This document shows, in pieces, positions 33,489-42,496 of a DNA stretch of 64,000 nt (its first letter is position 1; the number at the start of each line of letters is the position of its first letter). Made by a program: the position numbers and the translations under genes. This DNA comes from Propionimicrobium sp. PCR01-08-3 (GTDB lineage Bacteria; Actinomycetota; Actinomycetes; Propionibacteriales; Propionibacteriaceae), in contig NZ_CP127390.1 of NCBI RefSeq assembly GCF_030286045.1, forward strand, positions 248,001 to 312,000, read 5' to 3'. Under the pieces are notes generated by a model. The model did not search any database. It was not told where the DNA came from and saw only the letters and a program-made list of their open reading frames with translations.

Positions 33489-33728
33489 ATGACCATGATG
33501 AGTGCCCGCGAATTCAGTCGTGATGTGAGCGCTGCCAAGAGGGAGGCCCATCATGGGCCCGTGACGATCACCGACCGCGGCAAGCCTGCTTTCGTGCTCC
33601 TCACGATAGAGGACTACCGCCGGCTGGGTGAGACCGGCGAGGACATGCTCAAGCGGTTGAGTATGGAAGATGACATTGACGTTGAGTTCGAACCCCTTCA
33701 GCTGAGTCTGAAAGTGCCTGAATTGTGA
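33489..33728 (+). CDS. Phd/YefM-type antitoxin
   Basis: A 79-residue antitoxin. The N-terminal Phd fold is clear: MMSAREFSRDVSAAKREAHH, then GPVTITDRGKPAFVLLTIED. The acidic C-terminus (EDDIDVEFEPLQL) would wrap the toxin. ATG 33489 is favoured over GTG 33474 by GGGTGAGG just upstream. It overlaps the vapC-type gene by 4 bases and likely autoregulates the pair. Confidence 0.88.
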   Translation: MTMMSAREFSRDVSAAKREAHHGPVTITDRGKPAFVLLTIEDYRRLGETGEDMLKRLSMEDDIDVEFEPLQLSLKVPEL

Positions 33729-34162
33729 GCTATCTGCTCGATACGAACGTCATCAGTGAAATACGTAAGCCTGCCCGTCGCGCTAACCCTGAGGTACGGG
33801 CATGGCTGGCGGATCAGGCACCATTAGATCTTTATGTCTCGGTGATTAGCATCATGGAGATAGAAATCGGAATCGGGCGATTAAGGCGACACGATCGGGC
33901 TCAGGCCAGTCGGCTGGACGCATGGCTGAATCACGGTTTGCTTGAGGAATTTGCAGGACGAATTCTGCCGATCGATCTGACAGTCGCTCGATGGGCCGCG
34001 CAAGCGCATGTACCCGACCCACGCCCCGAGCGGGATACCTTTATCGGCGCAACCGCTGCTGTTCATGGTCTGACTGTGGCAACGCGAAATGTCAAGGATT
34101 TTGTACCTCTCGGACTCCCGTTCGTGAATCCCTGGATGCCGACAGGCCAGCAATCGACTTGA
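33725..34162 (+). CDS. vapC: PIN-domain toxin (VapC/FitB type)
   Basis: A 145-residue PIN-domain ribonuclease. Acidic active-site residues are in LLDTNVISEI (Asp near residue 6), SIMEIEIGI (Glu near 44) and RDTFIGATAAVHGL with TRNVKDF (Asp near 103 and 121). It pairs with the upstream Phd-type antitoxin. The last codons form the first copy of a 38-base direct repeat, so the C-terminus (NPWMPTGQQST) may have been altered by that duplication. Confidence 0.9.
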   Translation: MSYLLDTNVISEIRKPARRANPEVRAWLADQAPLDLYVSVISIMEIEIGIGRLRRHDRAQASRLDAWLNHGLLEEFAGRILPIDLTVARWAAQAHVPDPRPERDTFIGATAAVHGLTVATRNVKDFVPLGLPFVNPWMPTGQQST

Positions 34163-34235
34163 AACGCATGGCTCGCAGTCTGCCAAGCCGGCCGAGCGGA
34201 TGCCGACAGGCCAGCAATCGACTTGAAACGCATGG
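34134..34235 (+). repeat. Two 38-bp direct repeats at the vapC 3' end
   Basis: Identical copies, beginning GGATGCCGACAGGCC, lie at 34134-34171 and 34198-34235 with 26 bases between. The first includes the last codons of vapC. This is a local 64-base tandem duplication and not an array. Confidence 0.9.
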
Positions 34236-34264
34236 GCATCGTGGGCCTGACAGAAAGTCGGTGA

Positions 34265-34306
34265 TGAGGAGCCTCACGGGACACGATCTTCCTGTGAGAC
34301 TCCTCA
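34265..34306. terminator. Bidirectional terminator between vapC and pckG
   Basis: Arms 34265-34277 (TGAGGAGCCTCAC) and 34294-34306 pair with one mismatch and continue into an inner GGGA/TCCT stem. It lies between convergent genes and can end both transcripts. Confidence 0.75.
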
Positions 34307-34316
34307 CGTTCAGGAA

Positions 34317-36191
34317 TCAGGCAGTTACGAGGTTCTTCGAGCTTTCTGGCTGCCGGGCCTCGGTGATGCGCGTCCGCAATGCCTCAAGCTGGCGCCGCAG
34401 TTCCGCCGGCACCCGGTCACCGAACTGGGCGAAATACTCCTCGGAGAGGTCGGCTTCTTCGTCCCACGCATCGGGGTCGAGGGCAAACAGCATGGCGAGA
34501 CGTTCGGCGGGCAGATCGAGGCCATCAATGTTGAGATCGCCGGACGCCGGCAATCTTCCGGAGATCGCATCGACAGCGGGCACTTCACCGGCAACTCTGC
34601 GCAGCGCCCACTCGATGGCACGGGAATTGTCGCCGAAGCCGGGCCACAGGAAATGATCGTCGGCATCCCTGCGGAACCAGTTCACCTGAAAGATCAGCGG
34701 CGCCTGGTCGCCGAGCAATTCGCCCATCTTCAGCCAGTGCGCCCAGTAGTCGGCCATGTTGTAGCCGCAGAACGGCAGCATGGCGAAGGGGTCGCGGCGC
34801 AGCGCCCCGACCGCACCTTCGGCGGCAGCGGTTTGCCGGGACGACACCGTCGCGCCGACGAACACGCCATGATTCCAGTCGTAGGCCTCGCTGATCAGCG
34901 GAACCGTGCGTGAGCGCCTGCCGCCGAACAGAATCGCGTCCACCGGCACGCCCTGAGGGGCCTCCCAGTCGGGCGCAATCGATTCGGCCTGCCCGGCATG
35001 CACGGTGAACCGGCTATTCGGGTGAGCGGCCGGGCGCCCGGAGGTGGGCGTCCAGTCATTTCCCTGCCAGTCGATCAGATGGGAGGGCGGTTGCTTGGTC
35101 ATGCCCTCCCACCAGACATCGCCGTCGTCGGTGAGCGCCACATTGGTGAAGATGGTGTCGTGATCGAGCGCGTGCAGGGCGGTCGGGTTGGTCTTCTCGG
35201 AGGTGCCGGGCGCCACGCCGAAGAACCCTGCCTCCGGGTTGATCGCGTACAACCTGCCATCTCTGCCCGGACGCATCCACGCGATGTCGTCACCGATCGT
35301 CTCAACCTTCCAACCGGGGATGGTAGGACGCAGCATCGCCAGATTCGTCTTGCCGCAAGCCGACGGGAAAGCCGCCGTGAGATGGAACTGGCGTCCGTCT
35401 GATTCGCGGGTGACCCGCAAGATGAGCATGTGCTCGGCGAGCCAATCTTCGTCCCTGGCCAGCACCGAGGCGATTCGCAGCGCATAGCATTTCTTGCCCA
35501 GCAGCGCGTTGCCGCCGTAGCCAGAGCCATATGACCAGATTTCGCGGGTCTCCGGAAAATGACAGATGTACTTGTCGTCGTTGCACGGCCACGCCACCTC
35601 GGCGTGCCGATTACCGGCTTCATCGATCAGCGGGCAGCCCACCGAATGCACGGCCGGAACCCAGTATTCGCCCGCGTTGATGCGCTCCAGCGCCGGCGTC
35701 CCCATCCGTGTCATCATGCGCATGCTGACCACAACATAGGGGCTATCGGTGATCTCGATGCCGAGTTTGGAGATCGGGCCACCCAGCGGACCCATCGAGA
35801 ACGGGATGACGTACATGGTGCGTCCACGCATGGAGCCCTCGAAAACCCGATGCAGGGTCTCACGCATGGTCGTGGGATTCGCCCAGTTGTTGGTCGGTCC
35901 GGCATCGTCGGGATTCTCGGAGCAGATGAAGGTCCGCGACTCGACCCTGGCCACGTCTGAGGGAGCCGATCGGGCGAGGTAGCAGCCGGGGCGCTTGTCT
36001 TGGTTGAGTTCGACGAACATTCCCGAGTCGACCATCTGCGCATAGAGCTGGTCGCGTTCGGCGAGTGAGCCGTCGCACCAATGGACGGTATCGGGTTTGG
36101 TGAGTTCGGCGATGGAGGTGACCCAGTCGGTCACCGATTGTGGAACCCCGGCGGGGGGACTGACAACTATCGATTGCGATAGCTGTGGCAT
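34317..36191 (-). CDS. pckG: Phosphoenolpyruvate carboxykinase (GTP)
   Basis: PckG interconverts oxaloacetate and PEP with GTP/GDP at the gluconeogenic/anaplerotic node. The kinase P-loop [14 protein letters not shown] (about residue 285) carries the reactive Cys typical of the GTP form, and the Mn and substrate sites are in [17 protein letters not shown] (about 235). Length 624 is normal. ATG 36191 is preferred to the frame start at 36263, because AAGGAG lies 8 bases upstream. In propionic-acid bacteria this node links glycolysis to the methylmalonyl-CoA cycle. Confidence 0.96.
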   Translation of the reverse strand: MPQLSQSIVVSPPAGVPQSVTDWVTSIAELTKPDTVHWCDGSLAERDQLYAQMVDSGMFVELNQDKRPGCYLARSAPSDVARVESRTFICSENPDDAGPTNNWANPTTMRETLHRVFEGSMRGRTMYVIPFSMGPLGGPISKLGIEITDSPYVVVSMRMMTRMGTPALERINAGEYWVPAVHSVGCPLIDEAGNRHAEVAWPCNDDKYICHFPETREIWSYGSGYGGNALLGKKCYALRIASVLARDEDWLAEHMLILRVTRESDGRQFHLTAAFPSACGKTNLAMLRPTIPGWKVETIGDDIAWMRPGRDGRLYAINPEAGFFGVAPGTSEKTNPTALHALDHDTIFTNVALTDDGDVWWEGMTKQPPSHLIDWQGNDWTPTSGRPAAHPNSRFTVHAGQAESIAPDWEAPQGVPVDAILFGGRRSRTVPLISEAYDWNHGVFVGATVSSRQTAAAEGAVGALRRDPFAMLPFCGYNMADYWAHWLKMGELLGDQAPLIFQVNWFRRDADDHFLWPGFGDNSRAIEWALRRVAGEVPAVDAISGRLPASGDLNIDGLDLPAERLAMLFALDPDAWDEEADLSEEYFAQFGDRVPAELRRQLEALRTRITEARQPESSKNLVTA

Positions 36192-36722
36192 TGGAACCAC
36201 TCCTTGACTCAGGCACTTGCCCTTTTGATTTCGCATTTTTGGTTTCGCGCTCAAACAGGGCAATCGTCGTGACCCTGCCCTGCTTCGCTGTCGAGCTTCC
36301 TTGCTGAGCAGCTGGCGAGTTATATGTCAAGGGTACGCCATCTAGTTGCCAAAGAATAATTCGGGGGTTGCGGAGCGGGTGCCTCATCCGTCGGGCATAA
36401 TGCCTTGTCATCGCTATATCGTGGATCCTGTCCGAAAGCTCCGTTCGTTTCTGCACATCCTTCTCGGCATGTCTGGCATGCCTACGCGCCATATCCTGGT
36501 TCCCCGGCGAGCGGTAGGGATCACCCACGCTCCCGGTGCCGATCGGTATGTCCGACAAGATGCTCGATGAGCGTTGCAGATTGGGGGCCGACTGCTCAGG
36601 ACATATCGCGCTTCGACGGCGGTTCGTCTTACGCGACACGGATGCGCATGGTCAAGACGGATGCGGTTCTGCCGGGGTGAGTGAAAGCGCGGCAATTGAC
36701 CCGCTCCACTAGGCTCGGCCCA
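36192..36722. promoter_or_regulatory. Divergent intergenic region between pckG and the aspartate-dehydrogenase-like gene
   Basis: These 531 bases carry only short, non-conserved open frames. The pckG promoter is expected within the AT-rich part (about 36220-36365), but no convincing -35/-10 pair was seen; a TTGACA on the minus strand at 36325-36330 lacks a matching -10. Confidence 0.35.
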
Positions 36723-37508
36723 ATGAGCAAGAAAAGACTGGCGCTGATCGGCTGCGGAAAACTGAACGAAATCGTGGCGGACGCATGCGAGAGCGGTGCG
36801 TTACCCGAGTACGAACTGGTCGGCGTCCTCGGACGCGATCCGCGCAAGGCCGCGGCATTTGCTGAACGTCACCATTGCAAGGCATGCGCGTCCATTGACG
36901 AGCTGCTCGCCGAAAAGCCCGATTTCACGGCGGAGGCGGCATCCGTCCAGGCGGTGCGGGATTATGCGCAACTTGTGCTGGCCGGCGGATCGAACCTGGT
37001 GGTCTTGTCGATCGGCGCGTTCGCCGACGCGAATTTCTACGACTCGGTGAAGCTGATCGCCGCCGGCGCCGACCGGCAGGTGTATATCGCCAGCGGAGCA
37101 GTCGGAGGATTCGATGTGTTGCGCACCGCCGCGTTGATGGGGCCCGTCGATGTGTCGTTCGGCTCCCAGAAGCCGCCGGCGGTCATCGCGCAGGGCCCAC
37201 TCGCGACACCTGGTGTGGGCGAGCTGGACGAACCCAAGACGATGTTCAGCGGGACCGCCGCCGAAGCCATCCAGATCCTCCCGACTCACGTGAACGTCGC
37301 GGTGGCCGCTGCCCTTGCGAGCGCCGGACCGGATAACATGCAGGTCGAGATCAGCGCGGTTCCGGGTTTCGAGGGCGACGAATACAAGATCGAACTGATC
37401 GGCGAAGAGGTGAAGACCGACCTCAATATCTACTCGCGCACCAGCAAGGTCGCAGGCTGGAGCGTGGTGGCCGCGCTCAAGAACGCGGTGGCTCCGATCG
37501 TCTTCTGA
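36723..37508 (+). CDS. Aspartate dehydrogenase family protein
   Basis: A 261-residue NAD(P)-dependent dehydrogenase of the aspartate dehydrogenase (NadX-like) family. It has a Rossmann motif LALIGCGKLNEIVADA, YIASGAVGGFDVLRTAALM (about residue 121) and LPTHVNVAVAAALASAG (about 189), where the family has a P-x-N-V-N-V block. The substrate could be L-aspartate or another amino acid. ATG 36723 is chosen; upstream in-frame codons are not conserved. It is followed after 9 bases by a 2-hydroxyacid dehydrogenase homologue, so the two form an operon. No NAD-biosynthesis genes are adjacent. Confidence 0.8.
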   Translation: MSKKRLALIGCGKLNEIVADACESGALPEYELVGVLGRDPRKAAAFAERHHCKACASIDELLAEKPDFTAEAASVQAVRDYAQLVLAGGSNLVVLSIGAFADANFYDSVKLIAAGADRQVYIASGAVGGFDVLRTAALMGPVDVSFGSQKPPAVIAQGPLATPGVGELDEPKTMFSGTAAEAIQILPTHVNVAVAAALASAGPDNMQVEISAVPGFEGDEYKIELIGEEVKTDLNIYSRTSKVAGWSVVAALKNAVAPIVF

Positions 37509-37517
37509 GAGGGAATC

Positions 37518-38480
37518 ATGTTCAAGAAATTGGTGGCGATCGAACCGGTCAGTCTGGTTGAATCTGCGGAGCAGAAGCTCCATGACTACGCCGAATCCGT
37601 CGTGCTGTTCGACGACATCCCGGCCGATAACCGAGAGATCGTGGAGCGCATCGGGGATGCGGATGCGGTGCTGCTGAGCTACACCAGCAGTGTCGACGCA
37701 GAGGTTCTGCAGGCATGTCCGGGCGTCCGCTACATCGGAATGTGCTGCAGTCTGTACGCGCCGGAGAGCGCGAATGTCGATATCGCTGAGGCCAACAGGC
37801 GTGGCATCACGGTCACCGGTATCAGGGACTACGGCGACCAGGGCGTCGTCGAGTACGTGGCGAGCGAACTCATCCGCTACCTGCATGGGTTTGGCGGCAA
37901 GCAGTGGAAGGCCCAGCCGCTCGAGCTCACGGATCTGAAGGTGGGCATCATCGGCCTGGGGACGACGGGAATGATGATCGCCGCCGGGCTGCAGGCGTTC
38001 GGCGCGGATCTCTACTACTACAGCCGCACCCGCAAGCCTGAGCTGGAGGCAGCCGAGCCGACCGCCGGCCAATCAATCCCCGGCGATCGGACGAGGACCG
38101 GCGGCGCCCGGCAAGGCCTGACCTATCTTCCGCTGAATGAGCTGTTGGCTACGGTCGGTGTCGTGTGCACCTGCTTGAACAAGAACGTCATCCTGCTTCA
38201 CGACGAGCAGTTCGCCCGGCTCGGCAACGGAAAGATCCTCTTCAACACCTCCATCGGCCCGTCGCATGACGTTGCCGCCCTGGAACACTGGCTCGCCAAT
38301 GGCGACAACGAGTTCTTCTGTGATTCCGCGGGGGCGCTCGGCGATCCCTCCGGTGAGCTGCTGACACATCCGCACGTGAACTGCATGAACGTTTCCGCCG
38401 GACGCACCGCCCAGGCAATCGAGCGCCTGAGCACCAAGGTGCTGAAAAACATCGAGAGCTACCTGGGCGGTCAAGCCTGA
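37518..38480 (+). CDS. 2-hydroxyacid dehydrogenase homologue lacking usual catalytic residues
   Basis: A 320-residue protein with the D-isomer-specific 2-hydroxyacid dehydrogenase fold: NAD-binding KVGIIGLGTTGMMIAAGLQA (about residue 140) and the flavodoxin-like substrate domain before it. The usual catalytic Arg (in N-x-x-R-G) is replaced: the segment reads LFNTSIGPSHDVAALEHWL. The usual P-H-I/x-A/G histidine block reads NCMNVSAGRTAQ, so the catalytic His is also missing. It may be a non-dehydrogenase paralogue or use another mechanism. It forms an operon with the aspartate-dehydrogenase-like gene. Confidence 0.75.
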   Translation: MFKKLVAIEPVSLVESAEQKLHDYAESVVLFDDIPADNREIVERIGDADAVLLSYTSSVDAEVLQACPGVRYIGMCCSLYAPESANVDIAEANRRGITVTGIRDYGDQGVVEYVASELIRYLHGFGGKQWKAQPLELTDLKVGIIGLGTTGMMIAAGLQAFGADLYYYSRTRKPELEAAEPTAGQSIPGDRTRTGGARQGLTYLPLNELLATVGVVCTCLNKNVILLHDEQFARLGNGKILFNTSIGPSHDVAALEHWLANGDNEFFCDSAGALGDPSGELLTHPHVNCMNVSAGRTAQAIERLSTKVLKNIESYLGGQA

Positions 38481-38487
38481 CGTTCGG

Positions 38488-39570
38488 TCACTCCAGATCA
38501 CTCGGACGCCCGACGCTCGGCGGGACGGCCAGGGTCTTGGGCGCGCTGGGCAGCTCGTTGATCGCGCCGATCAACCGGTACAGCGAACCGACCTGGAACG
38601 GATCGAAACGGCAGACCAGGCGCGGCAGCTCCAAGCGGTCGCCGTCATGGATCTCGTGCTGGAGCGGCCCGCGCTTGTGAATGGTGCCATGGGCGAGCAG
38701 CCCGGCGAATCGTTCATTGAGGCCGGCCACCTCATCGTCGCTGGGTTCGGCGCGCAGCCTCAGCACGAGCCGATCGCCGACCCAACGCAGCGAATCGTAG
38801 TTGCGCCAGAATCCCGTGATCTCTTCTGCGGCCGTCGATACCGAGTCGGTGAGGCGCATCCGTCCGAAGTCGTCGGGCGAGATCACTCCCGCCCGTCCCA
38901 GATGATCGTCCATGAAATCGCGGAAACTTCGCCAGAAATCCCCTCCCGGCTCATCGAGCAGAACAACCGGAGTCGGCTCCGACTTGCCGGTTTGTTGCAG
39001 GGTCAGCAGTTCGAAGAGTTCGTCCAAGGTGCCGAAGCCGCCGGGCACGTAGACGAAACCACTCGATTCTTTCACCAGCATCAGCTTTCGGGTGAAGAAG
39101 TACTTCATGGCGACGTTACGTCCGACATCGATGGTCGCATTCGGCTTCTCTTCGAAGGGCAGCCGAATGGAGACCCCCAGCGACAGATCGGGGCCGGCGC
39201 CCTCGGCCGCGGCCTGCATGATGCCCGGTCCTGCGCCGGTGACGACCATCCAGCCGCGTTCGGCCAGCGCCGCGGCAGCGCGCTTCGCCTGCTTGTAGGC
39301 AACATCGGTGGGCTGGGTGCGTGCCGACCCGAAGATCGTGACCTTGGGAACATCGGCGAACGGCGCGAAGAGCGAGAACGCGGCCCGCATCTCGGTGAGC
39401 GCGGAACTCGCGATTTTGAGATCGAGCTTATTCGTCTGATCCGAGCCCAGACCAAGCGCCGTGACGAGCATTCGCTCGATCAGGCTTGCGTTCTGCGTGA
39501 TACCGGCCTCGGCGATGACGGCCCGCAATTCCCGAGAGATCTCATCCGGCAGCGTTTGTGACTCAGACAT
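38488..39570 (-). CDS. LOG family Rossmann-fold protein
   Basis: A 360-residue protein whose middle is the LOG/lysine-decarboxylase-like domain: TIFGSARTQP (about residue 78), VVTGAGPGIMQAAAEGA (about 108) and YVPGGFGTLDELFELLTL (about 170), the PGGxGTxxE motif of cytokinin riboside phosphoribohydrolases. It is longer than minimal LOG proteins, with an extra C-terminal domain of about 120 residues. Biochemically it would be expected to cleave nucleoside monophosphates; biological role unknown. It converges with the 2-hydroxyacid dehydrogenase homologue, with 7 bases between stops. Confidence 0.85.
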   Translation of the reverse strand: MSESQTLPDEISRELRAVIAEAGITQNASLIERMLVTALGLGSDQTNKLDLKIASSALTEMRAAFSLFAPFADVPKVTIFGSARTQPTDVAYKQAKRAAAALAERGWMVVTGAGPGIMQAAAEGAGPDLSLGVSIRLPFEEKPNATIDVGRNVAMKYFFTRKLMLVKESSGFVYVPGGFGTLDELFELLTLQQTGKSEPTPVVLLDEPGGDFWRSFRDFMDDHLGRAGVISPDDFGRMRLTDSVSTAAEEITGFWRNYDSLRWVGDRLVLRLRAEPSDDEVAGLNERFAGLLAHGTIHKRGPLQHEIHDGDRLELPRLVCRFDPFQVGSLYRLIGAINELPSAPKTLAVPPSVGRPSDLE

Positions 39571-39786
39571 GATTCAAGACTGGCACAGTGCTCGGGCCGC
39601 TCAAGCGCATTCTCGGCGCGCCACGCGGCTGACTCACCTGACATACTGGAAGTCGACAACATGATCCGGCACTCGGCGCTTCGCACCTGCTGTTGCTTCG
39701 TCGGGCTCGTTGATTCGAGCAGCCTCGACTGCCCGCGGCCCTCACTGCAACAGCTCGCCGGCCGACAACAATGGGGTGGTTCGAAG

Positions 39787-41427
39787 ATGTCTGAGAACGT
39801 GCAAGAAACCTACGATGTCGTTGTCGTGGGAAGCGGGGCGGCGGCATTCGCCACGGCATTGGCCGCCGTCGATGAACAGTTGAGCGTCATCATGGTGGAA
39901 AGCACCGACCAGTGGGGTGGCAACACCTCCATGTCGGGCGGCGGCATGTGGCTGCCGAACAATCCGCTGATGAGGCGCGAGGGCGCCGGGGACTCTCGCG
40001 AGGAGGCCCTCGAGTACATGCTGGCCACCATCGGGGAGCCGGGTCCCGCCTCGTCGAAGGAGCGGATCGAGGCATTCGTCGACAGCATTGACGATTTCGT
40101 GCTGACAGCCGAGCGGCACGGTATGGAATTCATGCGGGACACCGACTATCCCGACTACTATCCCGAGCTTCCGGGCGGAAAGATCGGCCGGGCGATCGAA
40201 GGCATGAACTTCGACATCAAGAAGCTGGGTGACTGGGCCGCGACCCAGCGAGGCGTGATCCCCCTGCCGGTGCGCACCAATGATATTTGGCTGCTGGGAC
40301 GCGCCTGGTCGACACCGGACGGCTTCATGCGGGGCGCACAGTTCGTCTTCCGGACGATCGGTGGCCTTGTCGCAGGCAAGAAGCTCGTCGGGCTCGGCGG
40401 AGCGCTGGCCGCGCAATACGCTCATGCGGTGCTGGTGAAGGCCCGGGTGCCCCTGCTGTTGTCGACGCCTGCCGTCGGGCTGGAAATTGACGGTGAGCGG
40501 GTCGTCGGGGTGCGCGTCCAGGACGCGGAGGGCGAGCGTGTGCTGCGGGCACGGCGTGGAGTGATGCTCGGCGCCGGAGGCTTCGAGTCGAACCAGGCCT
40601 GGCGCCGTAATTATCAGAACGTCATCGGATACACCTCGGGCAGTCCCGGCAATCTCGGTAAACCGATCGAATTCGCCCAGGAGATCGGGGCGGCCGTCGA
40701 CTACATGGACGATGCCTGGTGGGGTGCCACTTTGGCGCCGTTCAACGACGGGCCGGCAGGTGGCTTCCTGGTGGGGGAGCGCGCGCTGCCATACATGATG
40801 ATCGTCGATGGGCAGGGCAGACGCTTCGCGAACGAGGCCGAGTCGTACATTGATCTGGGCCACCACATGAATGACCACGACCGTGGCGGCAGCTACTGGA
40901 TGATCACCGAGGGACGCTACAACCTCCGCTACTTCCGGACCTTCTCGATTCAACCCGGACTGATCAAGGGAATGACCGACAAGGCCTTCCTGCACAAGGC
41001 CAGGACGCTCGGCGAGTTGGCGCGCAAGCTCGGCGTCCCCCAGGAGAATCTTCGCGTGACGGTCGAGCGCTTCAATGGATTCGCGAGAACCGGACGTGAC
41101 CAGGACTTCCACAAGGGGGACTCGGCCTACGACCGTTACTACGGTGACCCGACCGTGCGTCCGAACCCCTGTTTGGGGCCGCTCGAAAAGGGGCCGTTCA
41201 CCGCATACAAGATCGTCGCGGGCGATCTGGGCACCAAGGGCGGACTGATCACGGACAAGGATGCCCGGGTGCTGCGCGAGGACGGTTCGGTCATCGAAGG
41301 CCTGTATGCGGCAGGCAACACCACGGCCACCGTGATGGGTCACACCTATCCCGGGCCGGGATCGACGATCGCACCGGCCGCGGTGTTCGGCCTGCGCGGT
41401 GGACGGCACATGGCCCGGCAGGCATAG
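39787..41427 (+). CDS. FAD-dependent ketosteroid-dehydrogenase/fumarate-reductase-like flavoprotein
   Basis: A 546-residue flavoprotein with an N-terminal FAD-binding motif VVVGSGAAAFATALAAVDE and TDQWGGNTSMSGGGMWLPNN (about residue 40), and a C-terminal GLYAAGNTTATVMGHTYPGP then GSTIAPA. The overall pattern is that of 3-ketosteroid-delta-1-dehydrogenases and related FAD-binding 2 proteins. No steroid-catabolism genes are nearby, so the substrate is open. ATG 39787 gives the conserved N-terminus; the frame is open to 39661, where the encoded sequence is Cys/Ser-rich and not conserved. Confidence 0.85.
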   Translation: MSENVQETYDVVVVGSGAAAFATALAAVDEQLSVIMVESTDQWGGNTSMSGGGMWLPNNPLMRREGAGDSREEALEYMLATIGEPGPASSKERIEAFVDSIDDFVLTAERHGMEFMRDTDYPDYYPELPGGKIGRAIEGMNFDIKKLGDWAATQRGVIPLPVRTNDIWLLGRAWSTPDGFMRGAQFVFRTIGGLVAGKKLVGLGGALAAQYAHAVLVKARVPLLLSTPAVGLEIDGERVVGVRVQDAEGERVLRARRGVMLGAGGFESNQAWRRNYQNVIGYTSGSPGNLGKPIEFAQEIGAAVDYMDDAWWGATLAPFNDGPAGGFLVGERALPYMMIVDGQGRRFANEAESYIDLGHHMNDHDRGGSYWMITEGRYNLRYFRTFSIQPGLIKGMTDKAFLHKARTLGELARKLGVPQENLRVTVERFNGFARTGRDQDFHKGDSAYDRYYGDPTVRPNPCLGPLEKGPFTAYKIVAGDLGTKGGLITDKDARVLREDGSVIEGLYAAGNTTATVMGHTYPGPGSTIAPAAVFGLRGGRHMARQA

Positions 41428-41543
41428 CCGGCGGTGCCTGCCTCGGAGAATCGGCCTACATGTTGCAAGAGGTTGAGTGTGCGGCTCACTTTCTAAAGAA
41501 ATCCTCGCCGTGCTGACCGCCTTTTGCCGTATACAGGAAAGAA

Positions 41544-41718
41544 CCACCGGCGAGACCGGTGGCATGGACGCCTGATCGCTGCGAATGCTGCAACGACTCG
41601 CTCGCCTCGGCTGCCTACCGTCTCTTCGCATTCCACCGTTGTGCCGGAACGCGAAGAGACGGTGCAGCACGTGACAAATCTTGGTCGCGGCGGATGGTCA
41701 ACGTGCGTCGCGACCAAG
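41544..41718. terminator. Three tandem hairpins in the intergenic region
   Basis: The 338-base gap 41428-41765 between convergent genes has no gene but three perfect stems. These are CCACCGG/CCGGTGG (41544-41562), a 12-base-pair stem CCGTCTCTTCGC (arms 41618-41629 and 41651-41662) and a 10-base-pair stem CTTGGTCGCG (arms 41680-41689 and 41709-41718). At least one probably terminates the flavoprotein transcript. T-runs are weak. Confidence 0.55.
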
Positions 41719-41765
41719 CGCCAAGACCAGGAAGTGACGGGCAGGCGATGATTCTTCGGAAGGCC

Positions 41766-42347
41766 CTAACTGTTGTTGCTGCGCTCCGCCTTGGCACGGG
41801 CGAGGTCCAGGGCGACGAGACTGCCGATGATGGCCAACCTGATATTGCGGGGTGCCTGCGGATCGACGCCGACCGCGTAGCGGCTGTGACCAAGGAAACT
41901 GGCAGCGATACCGGCCCATTGCCGCGATGCCCGGGCGGCAACGACGGTGGGCGTCCGGATCTCGAACTCGAATCCGAACGCATCTCCTTCGAGCTGAAGC
42001 GGCGGCGCGTTCAGGACGTCGATGTCGAACTTGGTCTTGAGGAAGGTGAGCCGCTTGGTCAGTGTCCCGAGCGGTTCGCCGCTGGGCAGCGTGAGGTTGA
42101 AGGTATCGAGGCCGAAATCGACAGGGTCGCTGACATGCACCAGCGGCGTGCCGTCAAGCTCGCACACATCGAGGTCGCGACTGCCCATGAAGAACCGGCT
42201 CGCTCCGGAGCCCTGAGTCGTGATCACTCCGATGGCCACACCGTCGGGCCCGTAGATCTCGAAATCGTTCGCCATGAAGGCTGTGACCTGTTGCATGACC
42301 AAGGTGTCATGTTCGAGAAGCGAAGGTCTTCTGGCATCACTGATCAT
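41766..42347 (-). CDS. LURP-one/scramblase-like domain protein
   Basis: A 193-residue protein of the LURP-one-related (Tubby C-terminal-like, phospholipid-scramblase-like) family. Alternating beta strands, such as ANDFEIYGPDGVAIGVITTQ, GEPLGTLTKRLTFLKTKFDI and GFEFEIRTPTVVAARASRQW, form the expected barrel, followed by a C-terminal hydrophobic helix (NIRLAIIGSLVALDLARAKA). Function in bacteria is unknown. ATG 42347 is used; the open frame upstream is antisense-like. Confidence 0.75.
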   Translation of the reverse strand: MISDARRPSLLEHDTLVMQQVTAFMANDFEIYGPDGVAIGVITTQGSGASRFFMGSRDLDVCELDGTPLVHVSDPVDFGLDTFNLTLPSGEPLGTLTKRLTFLKTKFDIDVLNAPPLQLEGDAFGFEFEIRTPTVVAARASRQWAGIAASFLGHSRYAVGVDPQAPRNIRLAIIGSLVALDLARAKAERSNNS

Positions 42348-42496
42348 GCGTCCATTCTTGCGCAGCCTCGTGTCACGCCGCCGGCACCGAACAAAACGGC
42401 ACCAAACAGAACCGGGGCGCCACCTTTGCAGGTAGCGTCCCGGTCGAGGTTTGCGGAAGTAATCAGTCGGAAAACCAGATCGAGCTTCCTGATGGT

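Noticed and set aside
34134-34235. Two 38-bp direct repeats with a 26-base spacer, CRISPR-like spacing
   Set aside because: Only two copies, the first copy contains vapC codons, and there are no cas genes; a local duplication explains it.
39742-41670. 642-codon open frame on the minus strand
   Set aside because: Antisense shadow of the flavoprotein gene, with no recognisable domain.
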